From the NCBI GenBank assembly GCA_964036195.1, contig OZ038451.1:28599927-28663926 (forward strand): a stretch of 64,000 nucleotides of DNA, in the 5' to 3' direction. The notes below the pieces were generated by a model. It was not told where the DNA came from. It saw only the letters and a program-made list of their open reading frames with translations, and did not search any database. The translations under genes and the position numbers were made by a program. Position 1 is the stretch's first letter. Each line of letters begins with the position of its first letter. The DNA is from Sphaerolaimus hirsutus. Lineage: Eukaryota > Nematoda > Chromadorea > Monhysterida > Sphaerolaimidae. This document shows positions 53,481 through 64,000 of the stretch, piece after piece.

Positions 53481-56400
53481 GATGGTTTCGTGGGATCCTT
53501 GTACCACAGAAATCTTGTCACATCTCTGTCACTGTCCTGCAGACTAATCTGCAGAAACGCTTTCTCTATGTCTGCGACCAGTGCAATTCCATGCAATCGG
53601 AATCGCATCAGCATCCCTACCAGCTGTGGTAGTATCACTGGACCGCGGTACATGCACTCATTCAAGCTTGGCATGCCTGGCGGTTTCGCTGAGGCATCAT
53701 ATACCTCTCTGACCTTTGTGGTAGTTTTCTCTGGCGTTATCACTGGTTGATGAGGCAATATATGGAACTTTCTGCCATCCATAATATCCTCTTGGACTTT
53801 CTCAATCACTCCTTGCTCCTCTTGTGCTTTCATGATTGCTTGAATTTTCTCCAGTAATTCTGGGTCTCTCTTGAGCCTGTTGGTGAGGTACCTGAACCTC
53901 TTGAACGCCATTGCTTTGTTATCTGGGAGTTCATGCAAATTTGGCTTGTACATGAACTTAACAGAGTACCGTCCATCTGGGTTTCTCTGTACACTCTCAT
54001 TGAATTGCTTTATGGCCTCATCATCCTCGACGAGGTCTGGCTGGTCCATACTACCAATGGTATCCAGTCTATCCATATCTTTGACATTTGGTACAGGAGC
54101 AATTGACAACGGTGCTTCCTCGTACCACTTTTCTCTCTGAATTTGATGCACAATTGTGTTGACCACTACCGGATATGCACTATCCGTGGTCCATTGATTT
54201 CTGTTGCTCGTCAGCTGCCCACCTCCCATCAGCAATCCCAATTCTGATGGAATGACATACAATCCTGACGGAAGTCTGGTGGTGCTGGTGTTTCTGGACA
54301 TCAAGTCCCAGAAATAATTCAAGCCTACTATAATGTCTGGCTTGAACTTGCACTCTGTCCCTTTTTCTTTGGGAATTCTGTCTGCAAAGTAACTCTCATC
54401 CGGGAAGTACTTCTGCAGGTACTTTTCATCCTGTTCTGACACAGGCACTTTGACTTGTTCTGTGGTCAACGTCGGGACCACATCAGCCACCATATCAACT
54501 TTCTGGCCATTTCTAAGCCGCATTCTGAATTCCACTTGCTGTACTACTTTATAGTGCGGCTTTTCATTTCCGAATGTGTACACCTGGATGTGGTGTTCAC
54601 CTGTACTCTTCAAATTGAGTTTCTTGGCCACTTTCTCTGACATGTACGTTCCCTGGGATCCTGTGTCCAGGAACGCTTGAATCTGTAGTGGTGGCTGTTC
54701 AGGCTCCATCTCTGTATCCATTTCTGAAGCCTCAATCACGGTTCTGGCTGTCATCAGCATTGACATATTCCTGTTTACTGATAGGTTCACTGATGTATTC
54801 TGTTGCTTTGTATTTGGTTCTGTAACCACTGTGCTGGATATGGTTTCTGTCTCTACCACTTCTGGTCCAGCTTCTTCCACAGTGACACAATTTACTGTGG
54901 CCTTTCTCTGTTGGCTCTGTGCTGGTCGACCTGCCATCGGCACAGACTTTCTGCCATTGTTTGCTGATTGCTGGCCACTCTGTTGACCATTTGCTTTGAA
55001 TGCTGGAATTTGCCGTCCAGCGTTTCCATTTCTATTGTCTCCAAATTTTTCTGGGCACACCGCAGTGTGGTGCCTATTGGACTTGCAATAGAAGCAACTT
55101 TTCGTAAATTGACATTGATTCATGTAATGCCCTTTCTGCAGGCATCTCAGGCATCGCTCTGCCTTTGACAAAATCACTCTCCTTTCTCTGGCAGTTTTGA
55201 ACTTTGGACACTTATCATTAAAGTGTAATTGCTGTGTGTCATTGCAGAACACACACGGCCTCCCAGGATTCATGAATCCAGCCTGTGGTGCACTCTGACC
55301 ATTCTGGATCACAGACATGCTCCCTGTGCTGGTCCTTGGGTTCTCTGGCCCTCTGAATCGATTCCCATTGCCTTGGAATTGATTATTGAATTGTTGTGCG
55401 CGTGGATTATTCCCGAATCCCTGGCGCGATTGCTGAACTGGTGCCTCAGTTTGCTGTGCGTGCTGTACAGCCTCACTGAGCGCTAGCTGCTTGCCAAACA
55501 GCTTTCTGAATATCTCCACCGTCAAGGCTTCCTCAGTTCCCTGTTCCTTCTGGATTTCTCTGAGAACCTCGGGTGGTACTTTCTGTTGCAGCTGGCTCAA
55601 CAGCATTGGATGTTCTACTGATTCACCCAGTGACTCCAACTGCTGGAGCAGTCTTTTAATTGCATCAAACAAAATTCTCATATCCTGACAGGTATTCCTG
55701 GCCTGTCGCAACTTCATGATATTACTCATCAGCGTGTTTCTGACCACAACTGGCTGGTCATATCTCTTCTTGAGCATTGCAATTGCGGGTGCATAATTTT
55801 CTGCGGTCACACTCAATCCACTGATCATGCCGAATGCTGAGCCTTTCAGCAAGCTCCTCAAGTATGAGAACTTGGAAATGTCCTCCAAATCTGTTCGATT
55901 GTGGATGTGAGATTCGAACATTTGCCACCATGATCGAAATTTGACAATTTCCCCAGTAAACTGTTCCACTTCCAGTTTCTGTAATTTGACGCTCTTTGCT
56001 GTGGTTGCATTGGTTGAACTGGCCCCCGGAGCAGCTCCCTGAGCTGTCAGAGCCATCTGGGCAGCCATCTGCTGTATGAATGCTGTATTGACTTCATACA
56101 TGGTATTTCCGCTCTGTTGCTGGATCATGTCTTGCAACTCTTCGATGTATACATTCATGGCTGCAATTTTCTGTGTCACCAAGTCTGACATGTTTGCATA
56201 TTCCTCATACGAGTCTTGGTATATCTTCTGTTCTTGTTCCATCTGGTCGGGTTCGTCAATGTCCTTGACGACATCCCTCCATGCGTCAAATTGAGTTCTC
56301 ACTGCAGTCATTGCACTTTCCAATTTTGCACCCTCCTGTTTGACAGATGCAATCACTCTTCTCATTTCTGTTCTCTTCTCTTCCTTCGTTGCTCCCGCAA

Positions 56401-56503
56401 ATAGTTCTGGGTCGTATTTGGCATATTCTCTTGCCAATCTGTTGTCCACCCTGTGCTTTGCCGGCCCCAGGGTCTTTCTGATGTGACCCGTTGGTGAAAC
56501 CAT
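53476..56503 (-). pseudogene. Level 2 gag-protease-RT part (5' portion)
   Basis: The ATG at 56503 opens ~1,009 codons with no internal stop: DUF1759-like gag, three zinc knuckles (~55070-55260), protease DTGS (~54660), then RT through DIEKAF to DPTKPSM. There the frame runs into the level 3 LTR and stops after two codons. Its continuation is 35215-40906. Residues differ only slightly from the intact copy. Confidence 0.93.
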
Positions 56504-57713
56504 TCTTGCTGATGAATTTTCCTTCACTGTTTCTCTTTATAGTGCGTCTCCTGTGACGCTTGTGACGCTTCTCTGCGTCTTTCTGTGTAGCGCTCTGTGC
56601 ACCACGGATTTGTTGTGCTACGCACAATACCAATGCAGTCCTACAGGCCCCTGACGTGTTCTCACGCGTTGACCTTTACTGCACTGGCACCAGGTGTGTT
56701 CCTAAAGCCCCTGACGTGATTGTTTACACGCTTTGACTTCAACACACCGGTCAAATCCACCTGGACAATAAACAATTTATTTGCCCAACAGTGTGCGCCC
56801 AAAGAGGGTCCGTACACACTTTTCCTGAGCGCTCTGGCGCTCTTTCTGGCACGCCTGTGTGCCCTGTGACCACGCCGGCCACTTGCTTTCCTGAGCGGCT
56901 CCTGTGCCGCTGTGCGCAGTGCTGCGCTTGCCGTGTCGCCGGTGACACGTTTCTGTGCACTCTGGTGCACTTTCTGATTCTGGGCAGTGCGCTGTACACT
57001 GCTCTGCAATTGCGCCTGTGCAATGCAGAATTCTGGCACTTCTGTGCGGTCTGATCTGATGGTACCGAGCAGGCACAGCGTGTATATTTGATGGGAGCTC
57101 CGCAAAGCCCCTACACGCTACCAAGTATCCTAATACTTGGTTTTCAAATCCACTCTCTGTCAGCTACAGCCCTCTGTCAGCTACAGCCCTTTGTACACTG
57201 ATACCCCTACTTTTGCACTTCCGAGGTATGAGTCCACTCTTACCCAGTGGAGCGAGGGACCTCCGCGAATGCCCAAAACACAGCCCTTTGACTAGCGTGG
57301 CTCTGTGGCGATCCTGTCTCCGTCAGGTCACCCTCCCTTGGCATAGGAAGGACGTGCGAGCGGTCACTGGAGTCCAGATGTCCAGGAGCGTCCAGCGAAA
57401 GTTTGACCACCGTCCGACAATGACTCCTTGTCAAATGCCGGTGCCGCCCAACGTCTAGCACCTTGCTAGAACACTGGTGAAAGCTGCCTGAAATCCTGAC
57501 AGGCTTGTCAGAACTCCAGTGTCCTCCGCGCGTGAGCGTAGAACTGCTCCCAAGATGTAGACAGGAGTGCCGTGACTCTGGCACAATGCTGTCTGCAAAT
57601 CAACAGCCAACGCTCAGCCAAGGCCAATTGACGTTCAGCAGGACTTTTGAAGTTCTGCCAACTGCCGCACAATGTCCGTTCCGGCTTGGTGATAGCAAAA
57701 TGTCATGCAATCA
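56504..57713 (-). other. Level 2 leader
   Basis: It matches the level 3 leader over its full length, including the 114-codon upstream frame (57240-57584) and the 17-bp tandem duplication. Confidence 0.7.
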
Positions 57714-57730
57714 CCCTGCTCGCTGCGCCA
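57714..57730 (-). promoter_or_regulatory. Level 2 primer-binding site
   Basis: TGGCGCAGCGAGCAGGG on the minus strand, touching the 5' LTR. Confidence 0.78.
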
Positions 57731-59011
57731 TGTGATGAAGCCACCGAAGTCAGCGTCTTCTACCACCGAATCCGGCAACTCCAAGACCGTAGTGAGAAAC
57801 GGCCTTTAGAGTGGTTGGTTTCCCGTTGTAGCCGAACGTCCACTTGTCGACAGCCAAGTTGAGTTTATTTCGTAGTTGTGTGTTAAAAAAGGGGGTTCGA
57901 ATCGTTTCAAGTACTTTATTTCGATCAGATACAGCGTGTTACAAAAGCGCAAAGCCTAGCGAGCTTCCTATTCGAAGTTTCTATCGCTAGCTTATTTTCG
58001 TTCAGTATCTTGGGGTCCGCAGACTGAAGTAAAAACTTCCAAAGTAGCTAAGACACGGAAATCATGTATAGAAAAAACAGCTACAGTAATTTCCTAATAC
58101 AAATACACAAATAATTCACAAATGTAACAAATAAACACATCTAGCCGAAACAGTTGCCTTATACTGCGCGTGTATACATTCAAACAATTATGGTAAAGAA
58201 ATACCAAGTACAAATTGGGTTAATAGAAAAACTATTAATCTTACGAGGCGCGAAGTCGGCAAACTCGGCCGATTTACTAATTTGGTTCAATTTGTCAGAA
58301 AACATTGACGCACATTGGAACTAATATGATAGAGTTTGGAAATTGTAAATAGTGGTGTAAATGTTCCTAATGACGTAAATAGAATAAAGTATATTCAACA
58401 TAATAATAATAATCACTTCCTGGAAACGTATGTTGGATAATCTAGCAAAATTGGGACTTATTCGAGGTAAATGGGTATTGTAATTGAGCAGGGTCTATAA
58501 TATATTAAGTAAATATAAATATAAGCTGTGAGCAGGGTTATAATAATTATGCCTACGCGTAGGGTTTGATAAATACGTACAGTAAATGCTAGTTGCACAC
58601 AGGGCACTATTTCTCTATTAGGACGCTGGCCTAAGTAAATATGTAGCACATAAATATTTACAAGATTTGACTTTATCAACTTATAAGTAAACCATGTAAA
58701 TATATATATAAAAATGATCAGAAAATTACGGCGAGTTGAATGAGCCTAATTTCATGTTAATACACCTAATAATAACATATTTGACCTTTTAATCTAAACA
58801 TTCCACATAAATGTTTCGATAACTTATAAAACACTTTCCTAATTAAATATTCTCCATGGATAAATAATATAGTGCAGGAAATATATTTTGCGTGGTAAAT
58901 AAATATAGTGCATGGAAAGTAAAATAGTGCAAATAAGAAAATGTGTGAATATGAGCCTAATTATCAATTCTCTGTATTTCTTTATCCATTCACTTTGCCA
59001 CGGTCAGCACA
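57731..59011 (-). repeat. Level 2 5' LTR
   Basis: 1,281 bp, TGTGATGAAG to GGTCAGCACA; partner of 33890-35172, followed by GCAAT. Confidence 0.93.
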
Positions 59012-59016
59012 GCAAT
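59012..59016. repeat. Level 2 target-site duplication, right
   Basis: GCAAT, matching 33885-33889. The level 1 RNase H frame resumes here. Confidence 0.9.
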
Positions 59017-61638
59017 GCTGATCGGCAGCAGAATGTCAAAATTCATTCACAGAGAGCTCAAGGACGTCAAATTCAGTCAGACAGTCGTATGGTCAGATTC
59101 AACCTGTTGTCTGAAGTGGCTGACAACAGCAAAGCCACTGGCATGTTTTGTCAAGAATAGATTGGACGAAATCAAGAAAATTCAGAGTGAGACAGAAAAC
59201 ATGCATATCAGACACATCACAGGACTGGAGAACCCAGCTGACATGGCTACAAGAGGCATGAGCATGTCAGAGTTGGAAGGCAACAACCTGTGGTGGAAGG
59301 GGCCAGAATGGCTGATGACTGGAGAGTGGCCAGAGCCGAAAGTGGAGCCAGTCACGCCAGAGATAATGGCAGAAATCAAGAAAGAAGAGCTCAAGTTCCC
59401 AAAAGCCAGTCCAATTTACCTGGGCGCCACACAGCAGGTGGTCAGTAACCCAGATGCCAGCGATATACAAACTGATGAAAGCAAGCAAAGCAATCCGTTG
59501 GGAATTGAGATACAAAGATTCTCATCATTGACAAAGTTACTGGATGCAACAGTATACGTGATGAGATTTGTGCGACGGATGCACAAAAAGCGCAACAAAA
59601 TTGACAATCAGAATGGACTGTCAGAAATCATGGAAAGTATCTGTGGTACAATGAAACACAGGGAATTATCATTATTGAAGAGAGAGAGATTGCGTTGAAA
59701 TACTGGATCAAGGTGACGCAACAGAATCATTACAAAGAAGTGGCAGAGATTCTAGCAACAGGTCATAGCAAAGACAGCCAGAATGGCAAGAAAGCAGCTG
59801 CAGACCAGCAGTTGATCAAATGGCTCAATGTGCAAATGCATCAGGACGGAATCCTGAGGTGCCACGGCAGAATGGAGCATACTGACCCACAGGAGGTCAC
59901 AGTGCCACTCATACTGTTGCCAGCAAAAACAACGGTGACGCAGCTGATCATCAGAGACCAGCATGAGAAGTTGATGCACGCAGGGGTGCAACACACATTA
60001 GCAGCAATCAGACAAAAGTACTGGATTACACAGGGCAGACGGGTGATCTACAATGTGACGAGAACCTGCCCAACCTGTCAGAAATTGGGAGCGAAGCCGT
60101 ACCAGCTTCCACCAATGCCAGATTTACCAGAGACCAGAGTTCAGAAAGCCAGACCGTTCCAGTACACGGGCTTGGATTATCTGGGACCAGTTTGGTACAA
60201 AGTGGACAAAGATCACAGGAAAATGTGGATCTGTTTGTTCACATGTATGGTGACACGTGCAGTTCACCTGGAAAGTGTGCTGGACATGACAGCACAGGAA
60301 TTCCTGAATGCAGTCAGGAGATTCATCGCCAGGCGCAGAAAGCCAGTGCTTCAGGGATTTCAGACAACGCAACGCAATTCAAGTTGACAGAAAAAGTGCT
60401 CAGCACAAGCACTGACAAGGCCATTAATACTGGGAAAGAATGGTCAGAAATGGTCAAAAGTGGAGCAGTACAGACATACTGTTCACAGCAACAGATCCAG
60501 TGGAACATGACGACTCCTATGGCACCATGGCAAGGAGGAGTCTATGAGAGAATGGTGGGCATCACCAAGAAACATTTCAAAGCAGCTGTGGGGCACAGAA
60601 TGCTAACCCTGCAAGAATTGTTGACACTTTTGCCAGAAGTTGAGGCAGTGATCAACAGCAGGCCAATCTCTTACATCTATGGTGATGTGAAGAGTCTCAG
60701 AGTGCTGACACCGAAAGACTTCCTGACAGGGGAAGGTCAGATTGGAGCACCACAATTTGATATAGACAAGGATGAAGAATTTGTGCCCAGAATGGATAAT
60801 GCAGCAAAACTACAGAAATATTGGGAGACAACCCAGCAAACTTTGGATAAATTCTGGGACTTGTGGCATCAAGAGTATATCCCGAGCTTGAGGGAAAGGA
60901 CTCAGGTGACACACAAACATGGCAGATTGACAGCAACTCAAGAACCCAAAGTGAATGAAGTTGTGCTAATTTATGAAGAAAACATGCCCAGAGGTGCATG
61001 GAAGATGGGTCGCATCGAGCAGTTAGAACCCAGCAAAGATGGACAGATTCGCTCAGCAAAAGTCAGAACTGCTAACAGAAATGTGGTCAGCAGACCACTC
61101 AATCAATTATATCCACTGGAAATCAATTCAAAGACAATGGATATCCCAGAGACAGCAGTGACAGTCAAAGTGGATTTACTGGACCCGGCAATTGTCCAGA
61201 AACATATCAGAAATCAGAATTCAACCAGAGACCCTGTACCAGATCCTGCTCAGAGGAACTCAGTATCAGATAGAGTCCTGAGGAGTGCGACAAGAAAAGC
61301 CACAGTAACCACCAGCAGTTTGGTAATTGGAATGCTGTGCATGATATTGATGCTGACAGGCGTGTCAGAGTCAGCAACGCTGAGAGAAGCCGGCAAAGCT
61401 TACAGCAAAGTATTTTCCAGAACATACGTTCTGGAAACCTCGACAGTAAGGCCACCATCATTGGCAGTGCGTCATGGATTGCCGCCTTTGCCTTCAGAAT
61501 GGCCACCAAAATCTGTCAGAGAAATGCAGACTTATGAGAGATTCAAAGATGCAATCAAGGATCATCCTGTGGAACAGGTGATCAATTCACAAAGTCAGAA
61601 GTATCAGATTTGCACCAGTGGAAGACATGTTACACTTT

Positions 61639-62022
61639 CACAGCAGAAAATGGGTGTGTGGATGCGCGGTGAAGCGTCGGGAAGTGTCTTCACGCCGACG
61701 CTTCCCGAGCGCTTCACCAAGCATGCCAGCGCTTCCACACACATCACGAAAAAATGCGTGAAGACACTTCACGCTTCTTAATATGGCACTCCCACGCAAA
61801 TTTATACGCGGGGGAAGCGTGTGGAAGCGACAGCGGCGTGAAGTGTCTTCCACATGGTTGGATGCGCGTGAAACGCATGGTGAAGATAGGTGAAGCGTGT
61901 GGAAGACACTTCACCCAGAATCTCGTGATGTTGGTGGAAGCGTGTGGAAGCGTGTGGAAGCGCGCCGCTTCACGCGCATCCAGCCCGCTTCCACACGCTT
62001 CACGGATCCATTTTTTGCTGTG
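61639..62022. mobile_element. 384-bp MITE in the level 1 env region
   Basis: Ends CACAGCAGAAAATGG and CCATTTTTTGCTGTG are 15-bp inverted repeats with one mismatch, flanked by TTT on both sides (61636-61638, 62023-62025); removing it restores ACACTTTATGC as in the intact copies. The interior is built from GAAGCGTGTGGAAGCG-like words in both orientations. CAC-starting ends and a 3-bp duplication suggest the CACTA/CMC group, tentatively. Non-coding. Confidence 0.8.
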
Positions 62023-64000
62023 TTTATGCACAGAGACAGATTCCACAGAAAGAGAAAGCATACAGATGCTACATCAGAATCAAGGAAATCATCACACACA
62101 CCAGTTTCTGGGGGGAAAAAGGCATTACAGGCAATTTTGAGAAATACCAGCAAGTTGGCGTGATAGCCTGTAACTATGCAAGAATTCACAAGATGTTCAG
62201 AGGAACACCTTTAGTGGAAATGGAACCCAGAGTGTGGACAACTAATCAAACCTTGAATGTGGAATATTCATGGTGTTGTCATGACAAAGAAAATGTTGTC
62301 AGTAACTTCTACATGGAAGAAGGAACCATGGCTTCACTTGATGGAAAGACTGTAATCAGTGATTTGCAAGATTTCAGCCAGTGCAGAGCCATGATGGGAC
62401 ATTGTAGAGACCACAATTATGGAATCACAGTATGGGATATGGAGAATTTCAAGCATCAATGTGCATATGAGAGAATTGGCAGATTCAAATCAGAGATATC
62501 TGGCCAGACAATTATTGTGTCAAAGTTACAAGCAGCATACTCTCACAGCAACAAGACAAAGAGGCCAATTGGCTCAGAATGTGTTCCAGGAGACACATAC
62601 TACACCGATCAAGGAGGTGTATTCATCCAGTTTGACAGAAGAGAAGATGTGCCTGTGGAATGGGCAATGCCAGGAAAAATAGTGGAGGCAAGAGAATCGA
62701 CAATCAGTGGAACCTTGTATGCTAGATTGGACGACAGAAACTCCAAGTTTCAATTCCTGCAACATGTGGTCAGAGAGATGACTCAAGCGCAACTTGCAAT
62801 TGTATGGCATCAGTTATGTCAACTTCGCAAAAACCAGCTGGACATGTTGACTCAGCTTTTCCGCATCGATCCAACATTGGGGATTCGAGCCATGCTGGGA
62901 AGACAGGATGTTCATGCAGAATGGGCTGGAGAAGCAATTATGTTTTGGGAATGCAAGGAAGTGCAGCCATACATAATTTATCAGACAGGAAAAGTGGGAG
63001 AGACATGTTACAAATATACACCAATGAGATTGGACAGAGATGGGCCCTTGTGGTTCAAGAGCCCAGGCAGCAGAGACTTGGTGGAGAAATCACCAGAAGA
63101 GGACTGCAGCCACACCACACCGCATCTGTACAGAAATGAACATGGACAATGGAAGTCCGCACATGGAATGGTGCACGTCACAGAGACGCCAATTGAAATG
63201 ACATGGAAAGGACAGTGGCAGGCTTTCACGTTTGATGCGCCTCACCTGTTCACCAACATTGTCAACAGAGCGACCAATTTCATGGATGTCAGAGGCCAGA
63301 TTCAGAGACTACAGAATCTAGAGCATGTGCAGAACCAGTTGATATGTCATTGGATCTCAGAGTGATCAGAAATTCAATAGAAGGTATTGGAGCTGGAATT
63401 GGACAGACAGCAGCAGGAATCGGCAAAGCATATGGTCACTACATATCCGGAGTATCAAAAGGGTACACCAACTTTATGGGAGGAATGCTGAAAGGACCCT
63501 TTCAAGTGATCATCAACACAATCGCAATGCTGCTGGGGATCATAATTCTGATAGCTGGAATCGTAGCTGCAGGATACCTGTGGTACAATTGGAGAATTGC
63601 CACAGGAAAGCCAGTGATTCCACCATGCATATACACATGCATATGGAAATGCATAGTGTGTCCGTTCAAGTGCATATGGCTATGCTTCAGAGCCGTCAAA
63701 TATACTATCAAGAAGTCATCTCAGAAAGAAACCAATTATCCACAGAGGAAAGTGCGCAAGACAGAGTTGAGACCAGCAATCAAGAGGAGAGCCAGATCCA
63801 ACTCAACACAGTCCGTCAGATTTGCCAGGAGAGCAGAAACAGAGGACAGAATGGCAAAGTCACTATCAGCATACGTTCAGCCAGATGAAAGTTCAGCTGA
63901 TGAGGGACAAGTCAGAGCCAGGAACAGAGGCAGTGTTCACATGCCTGATATCCGCAAATTCACCGCACGCGAACGCGCAGGAAGCGACACAGGCAACTAC

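Larger units (their letters stand above)
33890..59011 (-). mobile_element. BEL/Pao retrotransposon, level 2 (split by level 3)
   Basis: Minus-strand element with LTRs 33890-35172 and 57731-59011 and flanking GCAAT duplication. Its body is cut by level 3 (40907-53475); without that and the CCATG repeat it is 12,548 bp, almost the same as level 3 (12,569 bp). The LTRs differ by roughly 8-10 substitutions and a 2-bp microsatellite change by eye. Confidence 0.95.
27683..64000 (+). mobile_element. BEL/Pao retrotransposon, level 1 (plus strand, split by level 2, runs off window)
   Basis: 5' LTR 27683-28998, primer site, leader and gag-protease-RT to 33889. Level 2 occupies 33890-59011, then the RNase H, integrase and env-like parts run from 59012 to the window end. 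The last codons of env and the 3' LTR lie outside. The join is proved by GCAAT, which ends the left part (33885-33889) and begins the right part (59012-59016). Confidence 0.93.
59012..64000 (+). pseudogene. Level 1 RNase H-integrase-env-like part, broken
   Basis: Continues the level 1 polyprotein in three frames. Breaks against the intact copy: a single-base deletion at ~59656 (in the stretch before EREIALKYW), a net +2 change at ~60345 just before the second catalytic Asp region, a 71-bp deletion at ~61629, a 384-bp MITE (61639-62022), and a 16-bp deletion at ~63343 at a GAT microhomology. Still legible are the RNase H end (VWSDSTCCLKWL), HHCC, LDYLGP, SDNATQF, VYERM, the env-like hydrophobic segment (~61320), a transmembrane segment (~63500) and the Cys-rich tail (~63630). 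The stop codon and 3' LTR lie past the window. Confidence 0.92.

Noticed and set aside
53476-57730. Treating the gag-protease piece as a separate truncated element
   Set aside because: The CCATG duplication and exact protein continuation with 35215-40906 show it is the other half of level 2.
1-64000. CRISPR arrays, operons or bacterial ribosome-binding sites
   Set aside because: None seen; direct repeats are irregular minisatellites or LTRs and the DNA is eukaryotic in character.

Overview
This is animal-type nuclear DNA. It is AT-rich, has no bacterial gene organisation, and carries two eukaryotic tRNA-Lys genes with Pol III T-run terminators, a few intron-bounded exon candidates and many transposable elements. 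An aquatic invertebrate is plausible, but the sequence does not let me name a species.

Positions 1-17,607 are a mosaic of small elements in otherwise unremarkable DNA. Three unrelated hAT-like non-autonomous families each have 8-bp target duplications and a core of short tandem repeats: GGAAAACGG-type (4655-5275, a partner ending at 1829, and a fragment at 6816), GATCCC-type (8676-9053 and 9480-9918, inside an ~804-bp tandem duplication) and GTAAGC-type (13728-14489). TA-flanked elements with CCGTATTTC-type ends, fold-backs and hairpins lie between them. A decayed pol fragment from a second BEL/Pao family lies at ~340-1610. Host-like signals are two tandem tRNA-Lys(CTT) genes (11089-11366), a PAN/Apple-domain exon (13015-13292) whose 3' part is duplicated, and weaker exon candidates near 2.1-3.6 kb and 10.65-10.88 kb, all on the minus strand.

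From 17,608 to the right edge the window is one stack of four copies of a single BEL/Pao LTR retrotransposon family, each inserted into the one before. Level 0 (minus; left LTR 17608-18928, body to 27682) is the oldest and carries many nonsense codons and a ~956-bp deletion. Level 1 (plus; LTR 27683-28998, body to 33889, resuming at 59012 and running off the window) landed in the leader of level 0. Level 2 (minus; 33890-59011) landed in the pol region of level 1, with a 5-bp duplication GCAAT. Level 3 (minus; 40907-53475) landed in the RT region of level 2, with a 5-bp duplication CCATG. Decay matches nesting depth: level 3 is intact, with LTRs about 99.5% identical by eye; level 2 is open except for the level 3 insertion; level 1 has a nonsense codon, frameshifts and a 384-bp DNA-transposon insertion; level 0 is heavily broken.

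The intact level 3 copy encodes gag, protease, RT-RNase H, integrase and an env-like membrane protein in a single open frame of about 2,904 codons. Flanking it are a 1.2-kb leader with a primer-binding site next to the 5' LTR, and two ~1.29-kb LTRs.
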